Below, piece after piece: positions 8,315-15,913 of a DNA stretch of 64,000 nucleotides (within the stretch, counting starts at the first letter, position 1; every line of letters starts with the position of its first letter). Both the position numbers and the translations under genes were made by a program. The notes under the pieces were generated by a model, which saw only the letters and a program-made list of their open reading frames with translations, made no database searches and was not told where the DNA came from. This DNA comes from Streptomyces sp. MZ04. Its GTDB lineage: Bacteria; Actinomycetota; Actinomycetes; Streptomycetales; Streptomycetaceae. The stretch lies in NCBI RefSeq assembly GCF_004684775.1, contig NZ_SRIC01000007.1, positions 16,718 to 80,717 on the forward strand. Direction: 5' to 3'.

Positions 8315-9033
8315 GCGGGGTTCCTCCCGGCCGTGCTTGCAGATGCGTTATGTGTGGTCTGTGGGGTGTTGCGGGGAATGAACGTCGTGCAGACGCCGTC
8401 GCCGTGGGCGATGGTGGCGAGCCGCTGGACATGCGTTCCGAGCAGGACGGAGAAGATCTCCGTCTCCGCCTCGCACAGTTGCGGGTACTGCTCGGCGACA
8501 TGAGCGACGGGGCAGTGGTGCTGGCACAGCTGCTCGCCTACCGGAGCGCTGCGAGCCGTAGCAGCGTACCCGTCGCGGGTCAACGCCTTCGCAAGAGCCT
8601 CGGTGCGCCGCTCCGGGGGCGCCGCGTCGATCGCTGCGCGGTAGGCCTCGGCCTGTCCCTCGATCCGCTCGCGGGCGAATTCGACGACCGCTCCCTCGCC
8701 GTACCGCTCGGTGATCCAGCGCATGGCGTCGGCGGCGAGCTTGTCGTAGGACTGGTCGAAGGCGTCACGGCCGCAGTCGGTCAGGGCGAAGACCTTGGCG
8801 GGGCGCCCGCGTGTACGCGTGCCATAGACCCGCTGCTCGCGGGGCTCGACCACGTTCTCGTGGACGAGGGTGTCGAGGTGCCTGCGGACGGCCGCCTGGG
8901 TGAGACCGAGGCGCTTCGCGAGGTCCGCGACGGTGGACGGGCCGTGATCCAGGACGGAGCGCGCGACCCGGTTGCGCGTAGACCGCTCCCCGGTCGCGAG
9001 TTCCTCCTGCGGAACCTCGCCAACGTTTTTCAC
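8311..9033 (-). CDS. sufR: SufR-type Fe-S cluster-sensing repressor of the suf operon
   Basis: The product has 240 residues from the GTG at 9033. The N-terminal winged helix (about residues 20-85, [21 protein letters not shown]) is followed by a domain with Cys170, Cys174 and Cys187 ([22 protein letters not shown]), the set that binds a [4Fe-4S] cluster in SufR. A further Cys lies near residue 215. A TTG at 9069 would add 12 residues. I prefer the GTG because a -35/-10 pair (TTGTCA, AACAAT) places transcription start at it. It heads the suf operon and overlaps sufB by 4 bp. It probably represses itself via the palindrome at 9033-9046. Confidence 0.92.
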   Translation of the reverse strand: MKNVGEVPQEELATGERSTRNRVARSVLDHGPSTVADLAKRLGLTQAAVRRHLDTLVHENVVEPREQRVYGTRTRGRPAKVFALTDCGRDAFDQSYDKLAADAMRWITERYGEGAVVEFARERIEGQAEAYRAAIDAAPPERRTEALAKALTRDGYAATARSAPVGEQLCQHHCPVAHVAEQYPQLCEAETEIFSVLLGTHVQRLATIAHGDGVCTTFIPRNTPQTTHNASASTAGRNPA

Positions 9034-9046
9034 AACGCCATTGTTG
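9033..9046. promoter_or_regulatory. SufR-type operator CAAC-N6-GTTG
   Basis: CAACGCCATTGTTG is a perfect CAAC-N6-GTTG palindrome. From memory, this is the motif reported for SufR of S. avermitilis. It overlaps both the -10 element and the sufR start codon. Confidence 0.75.
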
Positions 9047-9069
9047 CGTAATTCCTCAGAGCCTGACAA
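9040..9069 (-). promoter_or_regulatory. suf operon promoter (leaderless)
   Basis: On the minus strand TTGTCA (9069-9064) is followed after 18 nt by AACAAT (9045-9040), then 6 nt to the GTG at 9033. No ribosome site is visible, so a leaderless transcript is likely. Confidence 0.55.
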
Positions 9070-9104
9070 CCCGCGTCCGGATCACGGTCCGGTGCGCTAC
9101 ATCA

Positions 9105-9120
9105 CTTAGGCATACCTAAG
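9105..9120. promoter_or_regulatory. Iron-box-like palindrome (DmdR1/IdeR type)
   Basis: CTTAGGCATACCTAAG contains TTAGG and CCTAA arms around CATA. It matches one complete half plus core of the DtxR/IdeR box consensus TTAGGTTAGGCTAACCTAA, differing from TTAGGCTAACCTAA at two positions. It lies between sufR and the divergent AAC(3) gene, about 36 bp upstream of the suf -35. Confidence 0.5.
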
Positions 9121-9194
9121 ATGACCTGCGGAAATGATCACTGATCGATCAAATCGGTGGCGGGCCGTAGCGGGGCCGAGGAGACTCCCGAACC

Positions 9195-10007
9195 ATGCCC
9201 ACACCCCCTCCCACCGGCCCTTTGTGCACGCGGACGTCTCTCGCCGCCGACCTCCGCGAGCTCGGCGTGCGGCCCGGCGAGACCCTCCTCGCGCACTCCT
9301 CGCTCAGCGCGCTCGGCTGGGTCAGCGGCGGCCGGATCGCCGTCGTGCAAGCACTGCTCGACGCCCTGGGCGAAAACGGCACGCTGGTGGTCCCCACGCA
9401 GTCCGGCGACAACTCCGATCCGGCCGGCTGGGAGAACCCGCCCGTGCCCGAGTCCTGGTGGCCCGAGATCCGCGCCTCCATCCCGGCGTACGACCCGCGC
9501 ACGGCCCCCACCCGTGGCGTCGGCGTGATCCCGGAGACCGTGCGGACCTGGCCCGGCGCCGTCCGCAGCGCGCACCCGCAGACCTCCTTCGCGGCGGTCG
9601 GCCCGCGCGCCGGGGCCCTCATGGACGGGCACGCCCTTGACTGCCGCCTCGGCGAGCGCAGCCCGCTGGCCCGCCTGGAGGAGTCGGGTGCCCGGGTGCT
9701 GCTGCTCGGCGCGGGCTTCGACTCCTGCACCGCCTTCCATCTGGCCGAGTACCGGATTCCCGCCCCCGAGGTCGAGAACTCCTTCGCGGTCATGACACCG
9801 GAGGGACGCCGCTGGACGACGGTGCGCGAGCCCTCCATCTCCGAGGAGCGCTTCGACGAGCTCGGCTCGGACTTCGAGCGGGACCGTCCCGTCGTGCGGG
9901 GGACGGTGGGCGCGGCAACGGCGCGGCTCTTCCCGGTGGCCGACGCCGTCGCGTACGCCGAGCGCTGGCTGGACACGCACCGCTCGCGCGCCGAGTGGGC
10001 CGGCTAG
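9195..10007 (+). CDS. AAC(3)-family aminoglycoside N3-acetyltransferase homologue
   Basis: The product has 270 residues, with the family features HSSLSALGWVSGG (about residues 34-46), HPQTSFAAVG (about 127-136) and LLLGAGFDSCTAFHLAE (about 172-188). The enzymes transfer acetyl from acetyl-CoA to the 3-amino group of 2-deoxystreptamine aminoglycosides. Many chromosomal homologues in actinomycetes have no proven resistance role. AGGAG about 12 nt upstream supports the ATG at 9195. No aminoglycoside biosynthesis genes are near, so this is more likely a core-genome paralogue than self-resistance. It is divergent from sufR. Confidence 0.88.
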   Translation: MPTPPPTGPLCTRTSLAADLRELGVRPGETLLAHSSLSALGWVSGGRIAVVQALLDALGENGTLVVPTQSGDNSDPAGWENPPVPESWWPEIRASIPAYDPRTAPTRGVGVIPETVRTWPGAVRSAHPQTSFAAVGPRAGALMDGHALDCRLGERSPLARLEESGARVLLLGAGFDSCTAFHLAEYRIPAPEVENSFAVMTPEGRRWTTVREPSISEERFDELGSDFERDRPVVRGTVGAATARLFPVADAVAYAERWLDTHRSRAEWAG

Positions 10008-10040
10008 GAGCCCCGTGCCCGCGGGCCTTGTGACCCTCTC

Positions 10041-10046
10041 TAGACT
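10041..10046 (+). promoter_or_regulatory. -10 element TAGACT of a leaderless ABC transporter transcript
   Basis: TAGACT ends 7 nt before the ATG at 10054, and no ribosome site is present. Confidence 0.5.
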
Positions 10047-10053
10047 TCCCGCC

Positions 10054-10980
10054 ATGGGAACTGAGTCCGTCGTCCAGGTCACCGGCCTGGTCAAGCGGTA
10101 CGGCAAGAAGACCGCGGTGGACGGCCTCGACCTCCGGGTCCGTGCGGGCACCGTCACCGCGGTCCTCGGGCCGAACGGCGCCGGGAAGACCACCACCGTC
10201 GAGACCTGCGAGGGCTACCGCAGGCCGGACGCGGGCACGGTCCGCGTCCTGGGCCTCGACCCGGTCACACAGGCCGGCGCCCTGCGCCCCCGCATCGGCG
10301 TGATGCTCCAGTCCGGGGGCGTCTACTCCGGCGCCCGCGCCGACGAGATGCTGCGCCACGTGGCGAAGCTGCACGCACACCCCCTGGACGTGGGCGCACT
10401 GATCGAGCGCCTGGGCCTGGAGAGCTGCGGCCGCACCACCTACCGGCGCCTGTCCGGCGGCCAGCAGCAGCGCCTCGCGCTCGCGATGGCCGTGGTCGGC
10501 AGGCCCGAGCTGGTCTTCCTGGACGAGCCCACCGCGGGCCTCGACCCGCAGGCACGCCGGGCCACCTGGGATCTCGTACGCGATCTGCGGCGCGACGGAG
10601 TCTCCGTCATCCTCACCACGCATCACATGGACGAGGCCGAGGAACTCTCCGACGACGTCGCGATCATCGACGCGGGCAAGGTCATCGCCGAGGGCAGCCC
10701 CGAGGAGCTGTGCCGGGGCGGCGCCGAGAACACCCTGCGCTTCTCCGGCCGCCCCGGACTCGACGTCGGCTCGCTCCTCAAGGCACTCCCGCCGGACTCC
10801 GCCGCCGCCGAACTCACCCCCGGCGCCTACCGCGTGAGCGGCACGGTCGACCCGCAGCTGCTCGCCACCGTCACCTCCTGGTGCGCCCAGCACGGCGTCA
10901 TGCCGGAGAAGATCGCGGTCGAGCGCCACACCCTCGAAGACGTGTTCTTGGAGCTCACAGGCAAGGAGCTGCGCGGATGA
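10054..10980 (+). CDS. ABC-2 exporter ATP-binding protein (DrrA-like)
   Basis: The product has 308 residues from the ATG at 10054. Walker A is GPNGAGKTTT (about residues 37-46), the signature is LSGGQQQRLALAM, Walker B is LVFLDEPTAGLDPQ, and the switch histidine is in LTTHHMDEAEE. The C-terminal extension of about 80 residues is typical of CcmA/DrrA proteins that pair with ABC-2 permeases. The permease gene follows with a 4-bp overlap (ATGA at 10977). The substrate is unknown; a drug or lipid export role is possible. The preceding in-frame codons are excluded because a TAGACT -10 element fits transcription starting at this ATG. Confidence 0.92.
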   Translation: MGTESVVQVTGLVKRYGKKTAVDGLDLRVRAGTVTAVLGPNGAGKTTTVETCEGYRRPDAGTVRVLGLDPVTQAGALRPRIGVMLQSGGVYSGARADEMLRHVAKLHAHPLDVGALIERLGLESCGRTTYRRLSGGQQQRLALAMAVVGRPELVFLDEPTAGLDPQARRATWDLVRDLRRDGVSVILTTHHMDEAEELSDDVAIIDAGKVIAEGSPEELCRGGAENTLRFSGRPGLDVGSLLKALPPDSAAAELTPGAYRVSGTVDPQLLATVTSWCAQHGVMPEKIAVERHTLEDVFLELTGKELRG

Positions 10981-11747
10981 GCGCCGCCGGTACGTACACG
11001 CCGGAGCCGGGCGCCGCCCCGCTCCCCCGCATGATCGCCACGCAGGCGGTGCTCGAGACGAAGATGCTGCTGCGCAACGGCGAGCAGCTGCTGCTCACGG
11101 TCGTCATCCCCACACTGCTCCTCGTCCTGTTCAGCGCCGTCGACATCGTCGACACGGGCAAGGGCGAGGCCGTGGACTTCCTCACGCCCGGCATCCTCGC
11201 GCTCGCCGTGATGTCGACCGCCTTCACCGGGCAGGCCATCGCGACGGGCTTCGAGCGGCGCTACGGCGTGCTCAAGCGGCTCGGCGCCTCGCCGCTGCCC
11301 CGCTGGGGCCTGATGGCGGCCAAGACCCTCTCGGTCCTGGTCACCGAGGTCCTGCAGATCGTGCTGCTCACGGTCATCGCGTTCGCGCTCGGCTGGTCGC
11401 CACAGGGCAACCCCGTCGCCGTACTCCTCCTCCTGATCCTCGGCACGGCCGCCTTCTCCGGGCTCGGCCTGCTGATGGCCGGGACCCTGAAGGCGGAAGC
11501 GACGCTCGCCGCCGCGAACCTGGTCTTCCTGCTCCTGCTCGTGGGCGGCGGCGTCATCGTGCCGCTCGACAAGTTCCCGGACGCCGCCCAGTCGGTGCTC
11601 GGTCTTCTGCCGATCTCCGCGCTCTCGGACGGGCTTCGGGACGTGCTCCAGCACGGCGCGGGCATGCCGTGGGGCGACCTCGCGATCCTTGCCGTGTGGG
11701 CGGTTCTCGGGCTCGGCGCGGCGGCGAAGTTCTTCCGCTGGGAGTAA
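10977..11747 (+). CDS. ABC-2 type exporter permease
   Basis: The product has 256 residues with six predicted membrane segments and the ABC-2 permease motif FERRYGVLKRLGASPLPRW (about residues 90-108) in the loop after the second helix. The ATG overlaps the ATPase stop by 4 bp, so the two form a dedicated exporter. The final helix ends in KFFRWE, common in this family. The next gene on the same strand, ctaA, has its own promoter. Confidence 0.92.
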   Translation: MSAAGTYTPEPGAAPLPRMIATQAVLETKMLLRNGEQLLLTVVIPTLLLVLFSAVDIVDTGKGEAVDFLTPGILALAVMSTAFTGQAIATGFERRYGVLKRLGASPLPRWGLMAAKTLSVLVTEVLQIVLLTVIAFALGWSPQGNPVAVLLLLILGTAAFSGLGLLMAGTLKAEATLAAANLVFLLLLVGGGVIVPLDKFPDAAQSVLGLLPISALSDGLRDVLQHGAGMPWGDLAILAVWAVLGLGAAAKFFRWE

Positions 11748-11828
11748 TCCAGCGTCCGTACGGGAGTAACCGGCGTCACAAATGCGCCGCATACGTCCCC
11801 CTCGTGAAGGCGTGCACAAGCGGCCCCC

Positions 11829-11834
11829 TACGAT
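11829..11834 (+). promoter_or_regulatory. -10 element TACGAT before ctaA (leaderless)
   Basis: TACGAT ends 7 nt before the GTG at 11842. It supports that GTG as the start, rather than the ATG at 11833. Confidence 0.5.
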
Positions 11835-11841
11835 GGGGCCC

Positions 11842-12840
11842 GTGCCAAACGTGACCCGAGCCGACGTCGCTCAAGCCGTGCGCAACCCGCTCGCCTACAT
11901 CGCCGAACGCTGGACCCCGCAGCAGCGGACCGTCCGGCGCGCGGCGATGATCTCGCTCGTGATGACGGTGGGCATCGTGGTCACCGGCGGCGCCGTCCGC
12001 CTGACCGGCTCGGGCCTCGGCTGCCCGACCTGGCCCAAGTGCACGGACGACTCCCTGACCGCGACCAGCGAGATGGGCGTCCACGGCTACATCGAGTTCG
12101 GCAACCGCATGCTGGCGTACGTGCTGAGCGCGGCCGTCGGCTGGGCCATCATCGCGGCGCGCTCCCAGAAGCCGATGCGGCGCAGCCTCACCCGGCTCGG
12201 CTGGGCCCAGTTCTGGCTGGTCATGGGCAATGCCGTACTCGGCGGCATCGTGGTTCTCGTCGGCCTGAACCCCTACACGGTCGCGGCGCACTTCCTGCTC
12301 TCCTCCGCCCTGATCGCGGTCGCCGTCACGATGTGGCAGCGCACCCGCGAGGGCGACGCCGAGACGCGCCCGCTGGTCGGCAAGGCCGTGGCGCAGCTGG
12401 TGTGGGTCCTGGTCGTGACGTCCGGTCTGCTGATCGCCGTGGGTACGGTCGTGACGGGCTCCGGACCGCACGCGGGCGACTCCAGCGAGGTGCCGCGGAT
12501 GGGCTTCGACTGGGAGACGGTCAGCAAGGCGCACGCGGTCCTCGCCTGGATCGTGGTGACGCTGACGTTCGCCCTGTGGTTCGTCCTCAAGGCCGTCGAC
12601 GCGCCCAAGGGCCCGCTGCACCGCACGCGTGACCTGTTCCTGATCCTCCTCGGCCAGGGCGCCATCGGCTACGTCCAGTACTTCACGGACCTGCCCGAGG
12701 TCCTGGTGGGCATGCACATGCTCGGCTCGTGTCTGGTGTGGATCGGCGTGATGAGGGTGCTCCTCTCGATGCGCGAGCGCCCGCTGACCACGGTGGAGGT
12801 CCCGGCGCAGGCCGACGAGTCCCGCCTTTCGGCCGTCTGA
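11842..12840 (+). CDS. ctaA: Heme A synthase (CtaA/COX15)
   Basis: The product has about 332 residues with eight membrane helices, converting heme O to heme A for aa3-type cytochrome oxidase. The heme-binding histidines are in GVHGYIEFGNR, VAAHFLLS, SKAHAVLAW and GMHMLGS. The conserved cysteine pair is in GLGCPTWPKC. The GTG at 11842 is preferred because a TACGAT -10 lies 7 nt upstream; the ATG at 11833 would add three residues. Heme O synthase (14561-15508) lies nearby on the other strand and supplies its substrate. Confidence 0.93.
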   Translation: MPNVTRADVAQAVRNPLAYIAERWTPQQRTVRRAAMISLVMTVGIVVTGGAVRLTGSGLGCPTWPKCTDDSLTATSEMGVHGYIEFGNRMLAYVLSAAVGWAIIAARSQKPMRRSLTRLGWAQFWLVMGNAVLGGIVVLVGLNPYTVAAHFLLSSALIAVAVTMWQRTREGDAETRPLVGKAVAQLVWVLVVTSGLLIAVGTVVTGSGPHAGDSSEVPRMGFDWETVSKAHAVLAWIVVTLTFALWFVLKAVDAPKGPLHRTRDLFLILLGQGAIGYVQYFTDLPEVLVGMHMLGSCLVWIGVMRVLLSMRERPLTTVEVPAQADESRLSAV

Positions 12841-12866
12841 GCCCAACCGTGTGAGGCCGGGGCCCT

Positions 12867-13958
12867 TCAGCCCTCCTCCGAAAGCCCGTACACACGGCGG
12901 GCGTTGCCCGCCGCGACGAGCCCCGCCACCCGCTGCGCGTCCGCCAGCGACCACGCACCCTCCACGACCCAGCCGCCGAGCACCCTGCCCAGCGCCTCCT
13001 GGAACAGCCGCGCGCCCACCACGTGCAGCTCGGGAAGCCCGTGCGCGCCGCTGGAGAAGAGCACCTTGCCGAACGGCGCCAGCTCCAGGATCTCCGCGAG
13101 CACGGCGGCCGCACGCGCCCCGGTACGCACGAGCGCGGGGCCCAGATCGGCGTACACGTGCGGGAAGTCGCCCGCGAGATGGGCGGCGCCCCGGTGGTAG
13201 GGGTAGCCGTGCAGCAGTACGAGATCGGTGCCGAGCCCCGCGGTCGCCCGCGCGAAGCCGCCGAAGTACGCCTGCGGGTCCCCGGCCCCCGCGTGCAGCT
13301 GCAGCGGGCGCCCCGATGCGACGGCGATCCACAGCAGATGCCTCAGCAGTACGGGGTCGCCAAGGGCGCCGCCCACCTGCCGCCCCGAGAGCCAGCGCCC
13401 CGCGGCGCCCCGCACTTCCCCGGGCCCCGGCGGTTCGGGCGTCAGGGCGAGACCGTGCCGGACGCCGGCGACCGAGGTGAAGGCGACGGCGCCCGCGGCC
13501 GCCGCGTGCACGGACTCGGCCAGATTGGCGAGGAAGGAGTCGACGGTGCCGGAGGTGTCGGCGACCTGTTCGGCCAGTAATTCCAGGCGGACGATCTCGT
13601 GCGCGTCGGCGGCGCCTGCGGACGCCATCTCGGTGGGCCCGGTGAGATCTCCGGGCAGCCCGGTGTCGACGAGATACGTCGTGATGCCGCTGCCCCGCAA
13701 CAGCCTCCGGCCCGACTCCAGTACGCCGAGGTCGCGACGGCGGGCGAGATAGCGGGCGGGCGGGCAGTGCGGTTCGAGACCGAGCAGCGGCGGGCACCAG
13801 CGGCGTACCGCGAAGCCCGTCTGGGTGTCGAAGAAGGTGGTGCCGGGCGCGGGCGGGCCCTCGCCGCGGCCGAGGTGGGCCTCGAAGGTGCCGAGGCCCA
13901 GCTCCGTACGCAGCACGCCATGGCAGTACTGGTCCACCAGGGACGGCGTTTCGATCAT
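12867..13958 (-). CDS. Amidohydrolase-family (TIM-barrel metal hydrolase) protein
   Basis: The product has 363 residues. It shows amidohydrolase-2 traits: an N-terminal D-x-x-C-H segment (LVDQYCHG, near residues 8-15), LQLHAGAGD (about residue 235), LHGYPYHRGAAHLA (about 264-277) and a late FSSGAHGLPE stretch. It resembles the N-terminal domain of FluG-type proteins and glucuronate-isomerase-like hydrolases. The substrate is not evident. A GGGAG ribosome site precedes the ATG. It is convergent with ctaA, 26 bp apart, without a clear terminator. Confidence 0.8.
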   Translation of the reverse strand: MIETPSLVDQYCHGVLRTELGLGTFEAHLGRGEGPPAPGTTFFDTQTGFAVRRWCPPLLGLEPHCPPARYLARRRDLGVLESGRRLLRGSGITTYLVDTGLPGDLTGPTEMASAGAADAHEIVRLELLAEQVADTSGTVDSFLANLAESVHAAAAGAVAFTSVAGVRHGLALTPEPPGPGEVRGAAGRWLSGRQVGGALGDPVLLRHLLWIAVASGRPLQLHAGAGDPQAYFGGFARATAGLGTDLVLLHGYPYHRGAAHLAGDFPHVYADLGPALVRTGARAAAVLAEILELAPFGKVLFSSGAHGLPELHVVGARLFQEALGRVLGGWVVEGAWSLADAQRVAGLVAAGNARRVYGLSEEG

Positions 13959-14059
13959 CCGGGCTCCCGGTAGGCGGACCGTGCTCCTACGGTCCTAACG
14001 GGTGACCCGGGCGTCAGGTGTTGCTTTCGGCCAGTCTGTACGACATCGGCCGCGAGCCG

Positions 14060-14407
14060 TCAGCCGTTGCTGGGCCCGCCGAGCTGAATGCCCGCCATGC
14101 GCGTCCACTCGTAGGGCCCGGTCTTCACCTTGGCCGCGAAATCGCCGTCGAAGTTCTCGTGGACGGTGATCCCGGCCTTCTCCACGGCGCTCTGCGCGAT
14201 GGCGTAGCTGGGCGCCACCAGGTCGCCCCAGCCGCCGTCCTCGCCGACCAGGACGATGCGGGTGCCCTCGTGCCCGATGTACGCGATCTGCCCCTCGGCA
14301 CCACCGTGCGCCCGGGCGAAGGTCCCGATCTCCTTCGCCAGCTTGGCCGCCCGGCGCTCGGCCTTGGCGGCCTTCTTGCTGTCGTCCACCTGCTGCGTGT
14401 CTGCCAT
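14060..14407 (-). CDS. Small conserved actinobacterial protein of unknown function
   Basis: The product has 115 residues. It has a lysine/alanine-rich N-terminus (KKAAKAERRAAKLAKEIG), which may form a short coiled coil. A small mixed domain with IAYIGHEGTRIVLVGEDGGWGDL follows. There is no signal peptide, membrane segment or catalytic motif. I do not recognise a characterised family. The start ATG lacks a ribosome site but has TAGCAT 7 nt upstream. Confidence 0.8.
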   Translation of the reverse strand: MADTQQVDDSKKAAKAERRAAKLAKEIGTFARAHGGAEGQIAYIGHEGTRIVLVGEDGGWGDLVAPSYAIAQSAVEKAGITVHENFDGDFAAKVKTGPYEWTRMAGIQLGGPSNG

Positions 14408-14414
14408 GGGCAGG

Positions 14415-14420
14415 ATGCTA
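14415..14420 (-). promoter_or_regulatory. -10 element TAGCAT of a leaderless transcript
   Basis: On the minus strand TAGCAT ends 7 nt before the ATG at 14407, and no Shine-Dalgarno sequence is present. Confidence 0.5.
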
Positions 14421-14477
14421 CCGACGGGTAGATCGTCTGGCGACAGGCGGGGGGAGTGGCATCGCCCACGCAGCGAA

Positions 14478-14517
14478 CCGCGCCCCGTGAGGGGCGCGGG
14501 GAACTGCGCGACCAGCC
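14478..14517. repeat. Dispersed Streptomyces intergenic hairpin repeat, copy 1
   Basis: A 9-bp stem (CCGCGCCCC, GTGA loop, GGGGCGCGG) runs into the sequence GCGGGGAACTGCGCGACC. The same 27-bp element recurs at 54248-54274. It lies about 45 bp past the ctaB stop and probably also acts as its terminator. Confidence 0.8.
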
Positions 14518-14560
14518 ACCGACGGCCCGCACGTTCCGCACCGGCCTCCCAGCGGAGCGC

Positions 14561-15508
14561 CTAGCGGAGGAAGGGATCCACCGCCACCGCCACGAACAGC
14601 AGCGAGACATAGGTGATCGACCAGTGGAACAGCCGCATCTCCTTGAGCTTGCCGCCCGTGACCTCGGCCCTGGCGCGGGTCTGCAGGCCGTGCGCCTCCC
14701 ACAGCCAGAAGCCGCCGGACAGCAGGGCGACCACGGTGTAGAACCAGCCGGTGTAGCCGAGCGGCTGCAGCAGCAGGGAGACGGCGACCATGACCCAGCT
14801 GTAGAGGACGATCTGGCGGGCGACGACCTTATTGGAGGCGATGACCGGCAGCATCGGCACGCCCACGCGCGCGTAGTCGTCCTTCACCTTCATGGACAGC
14901 GGCCAGTAGTGCGGCGGCGTCCAGAAGAACATGACGAGGAAGAGGATGACCGGCGCCCACGACATGGAGTCGGTGACCGAGGACCAGCCGATGAGGACCG
15001 GCAGACAGCCCGCGATGCCGCCCCAGACGATGTTCTGCGAGGTGCGGCGCTTCAGGATCATCGTGTAGACGACCACGTAGAAGAGCAGTGCGCTCAGGGA
15101 GAGCCAGGCCGAGAGCCAGTTGACGGCCAGGCCGAACAGGAGCGTGGAGATCACCGCGAGCGAGATGCCGAAGACCAGGCATTCGCGGGGGCTCACCATG
15201 CCGGTGACCAGGGGCCGTTGCGACGTACGGTCCATCAGCGCGTCGATGTCGCGGTCGATGTACATGTTCAGCGCGTTGGCGCCGCCCGCGGAGAGGTAGC
15301 CGCCGACACAGGTCAGCAGGACCAGCCACAGGTCGGGCACACCCTGCTCGGCGAGGAACATCACCGGAACGGTGGTGATCAGGAGGAGCTCGATGATCCG
15401 CGGCTTGGTCAGCGCCACGAACGCCATGACACGGGCCCCGAACGGCCGGTGGCTCGGGCTAGAGCTCGTCCCTAGCGACCCCGCTGGACGGGATTCAACG
15501 GCCGTCAC
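14561..15508 (-). CDS. ctaB: Heme O synthase / protoheme IX farnesyltransferase
   Basis: The product has about 315 residues, a UbiA-family membrane prenyltransferase with about nine helices. The first Asp-rich motif is [15 protein letters not shown] (about residues 77-91) and the second is [17 protein letters not shown] (about 199-215). It adds farnesyl to heme B, giving heme O for CtaA. The GTG at 15508 has AGGGG five nt upstream; another GTG at 15514 overlaps that site and is less likely. It is divergent from tkt. A hairpin repeat lies past the stop. Confidence 0.93.
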   Translation of the reverse strand: MTAVESRPAGSLGTSSSPSHRPFGARVMAFVALTKPRIIELLLITTVPVMFLAEQGVPDLWLVLLTCVGGYLSAGGANALNMYIDRDIDALMDRTSQRPLVTGMVSPRECLVFGISLAVISTLLFGLAVNWLSAWLSLSALLFYVVVYTMILKRRTSQNIVWGGIAGCLPVLIGWSSVTDSMSWAPVILFLVMFFWTPPHYWPLSMKVKDDYARVGVPMLPVIASNKVVARQIVLYSWVMVAVSLLLQPLGYTGWFYTVVALLSGGFWLWEAHGLQTRARAEVTGGKLKEMRLFHWSITYVSLLFVAVAVDPFLR

Positions 15509-15913
15509 GCACACCCCTGACAGAGACTTCCCAGCAAGCCGCGTCGGACGTTCAGAGATGAAGATCCGGTAAAGGCTCGCGCGTACCACGCCACTGTAGA
15601 CGTTGCCCATACCTCGCCCTTCGCGGGGGTGGGGTCGTGTTGAGCGGCGTGTTGGGCGCCCTGGAAACGTCCGGAAACGCGGTGCGACACCCGTTCAGAT
15701 GAGCGGCCCGGCACTCGTTCACACAGTCCATCTGAGCGGCTCCGACTTCACATGGTGAACGGCGTGGATCCCTTTCGGCAGGCGGATCCCGGCGCGTCCC
15801 GGCAGTCTGGAATGACTCGAAAAAATGCACGTCTTTACAGCGGTAGGCTCGACATCGGCCGGTGGGATCTACATCGCCGGCATTCGACATGTGGAGAGGA
15901 GCCCTGACCCAGG
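15509..15913. other. 405-bp divergent intergenic region between ctaB and tkt
   Basis: I see no credible coding frame here; small frames lack coding bias and ribosome sites. The tkt side contains TAGGCT (15844-15849), a plausible -10 without a clear -35, and a purine-rich GAGAGGAG before the tkt GTG. Two short direct repeats (TGAGCGGCYC) occur near 15700 and 15740. An A-run (GAAAAAATG, near 15820) is unusual for this genome and may mark promoter DNA. Confidence 0.6.

Noticed and set aside
8311..9069. SufR start at the TTG at 9069
   Set aside because: TTGTCA at that place fits a -35 hexamer, the extra 12 residues are not part of the known fold, and promoter spacing favours the GTG at 9033. Not excluded without 5'-end data.
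9132..9149. Overlapping TGATCA / GATCGATC palindromes before the AAC(3) gene
   Set aside because: Short, AT-richer restriction-site-like palindromes; I could not connect them to a known regulator or promoter.
11776..13797. A 673-residue minus-strand open frame over ctaA and the amidohydrolase
   Set aside because: It is out of frame with both real genes and Arg/Gly/His-rich in low-complexity fashion, typical of shadow frames.
15505..15714. Small gene in the ctaB-tkt intergenic region
   Set aside because: The 69-residue frame has no coding bias or ribosome site and overlaps the ctaB 5' region.
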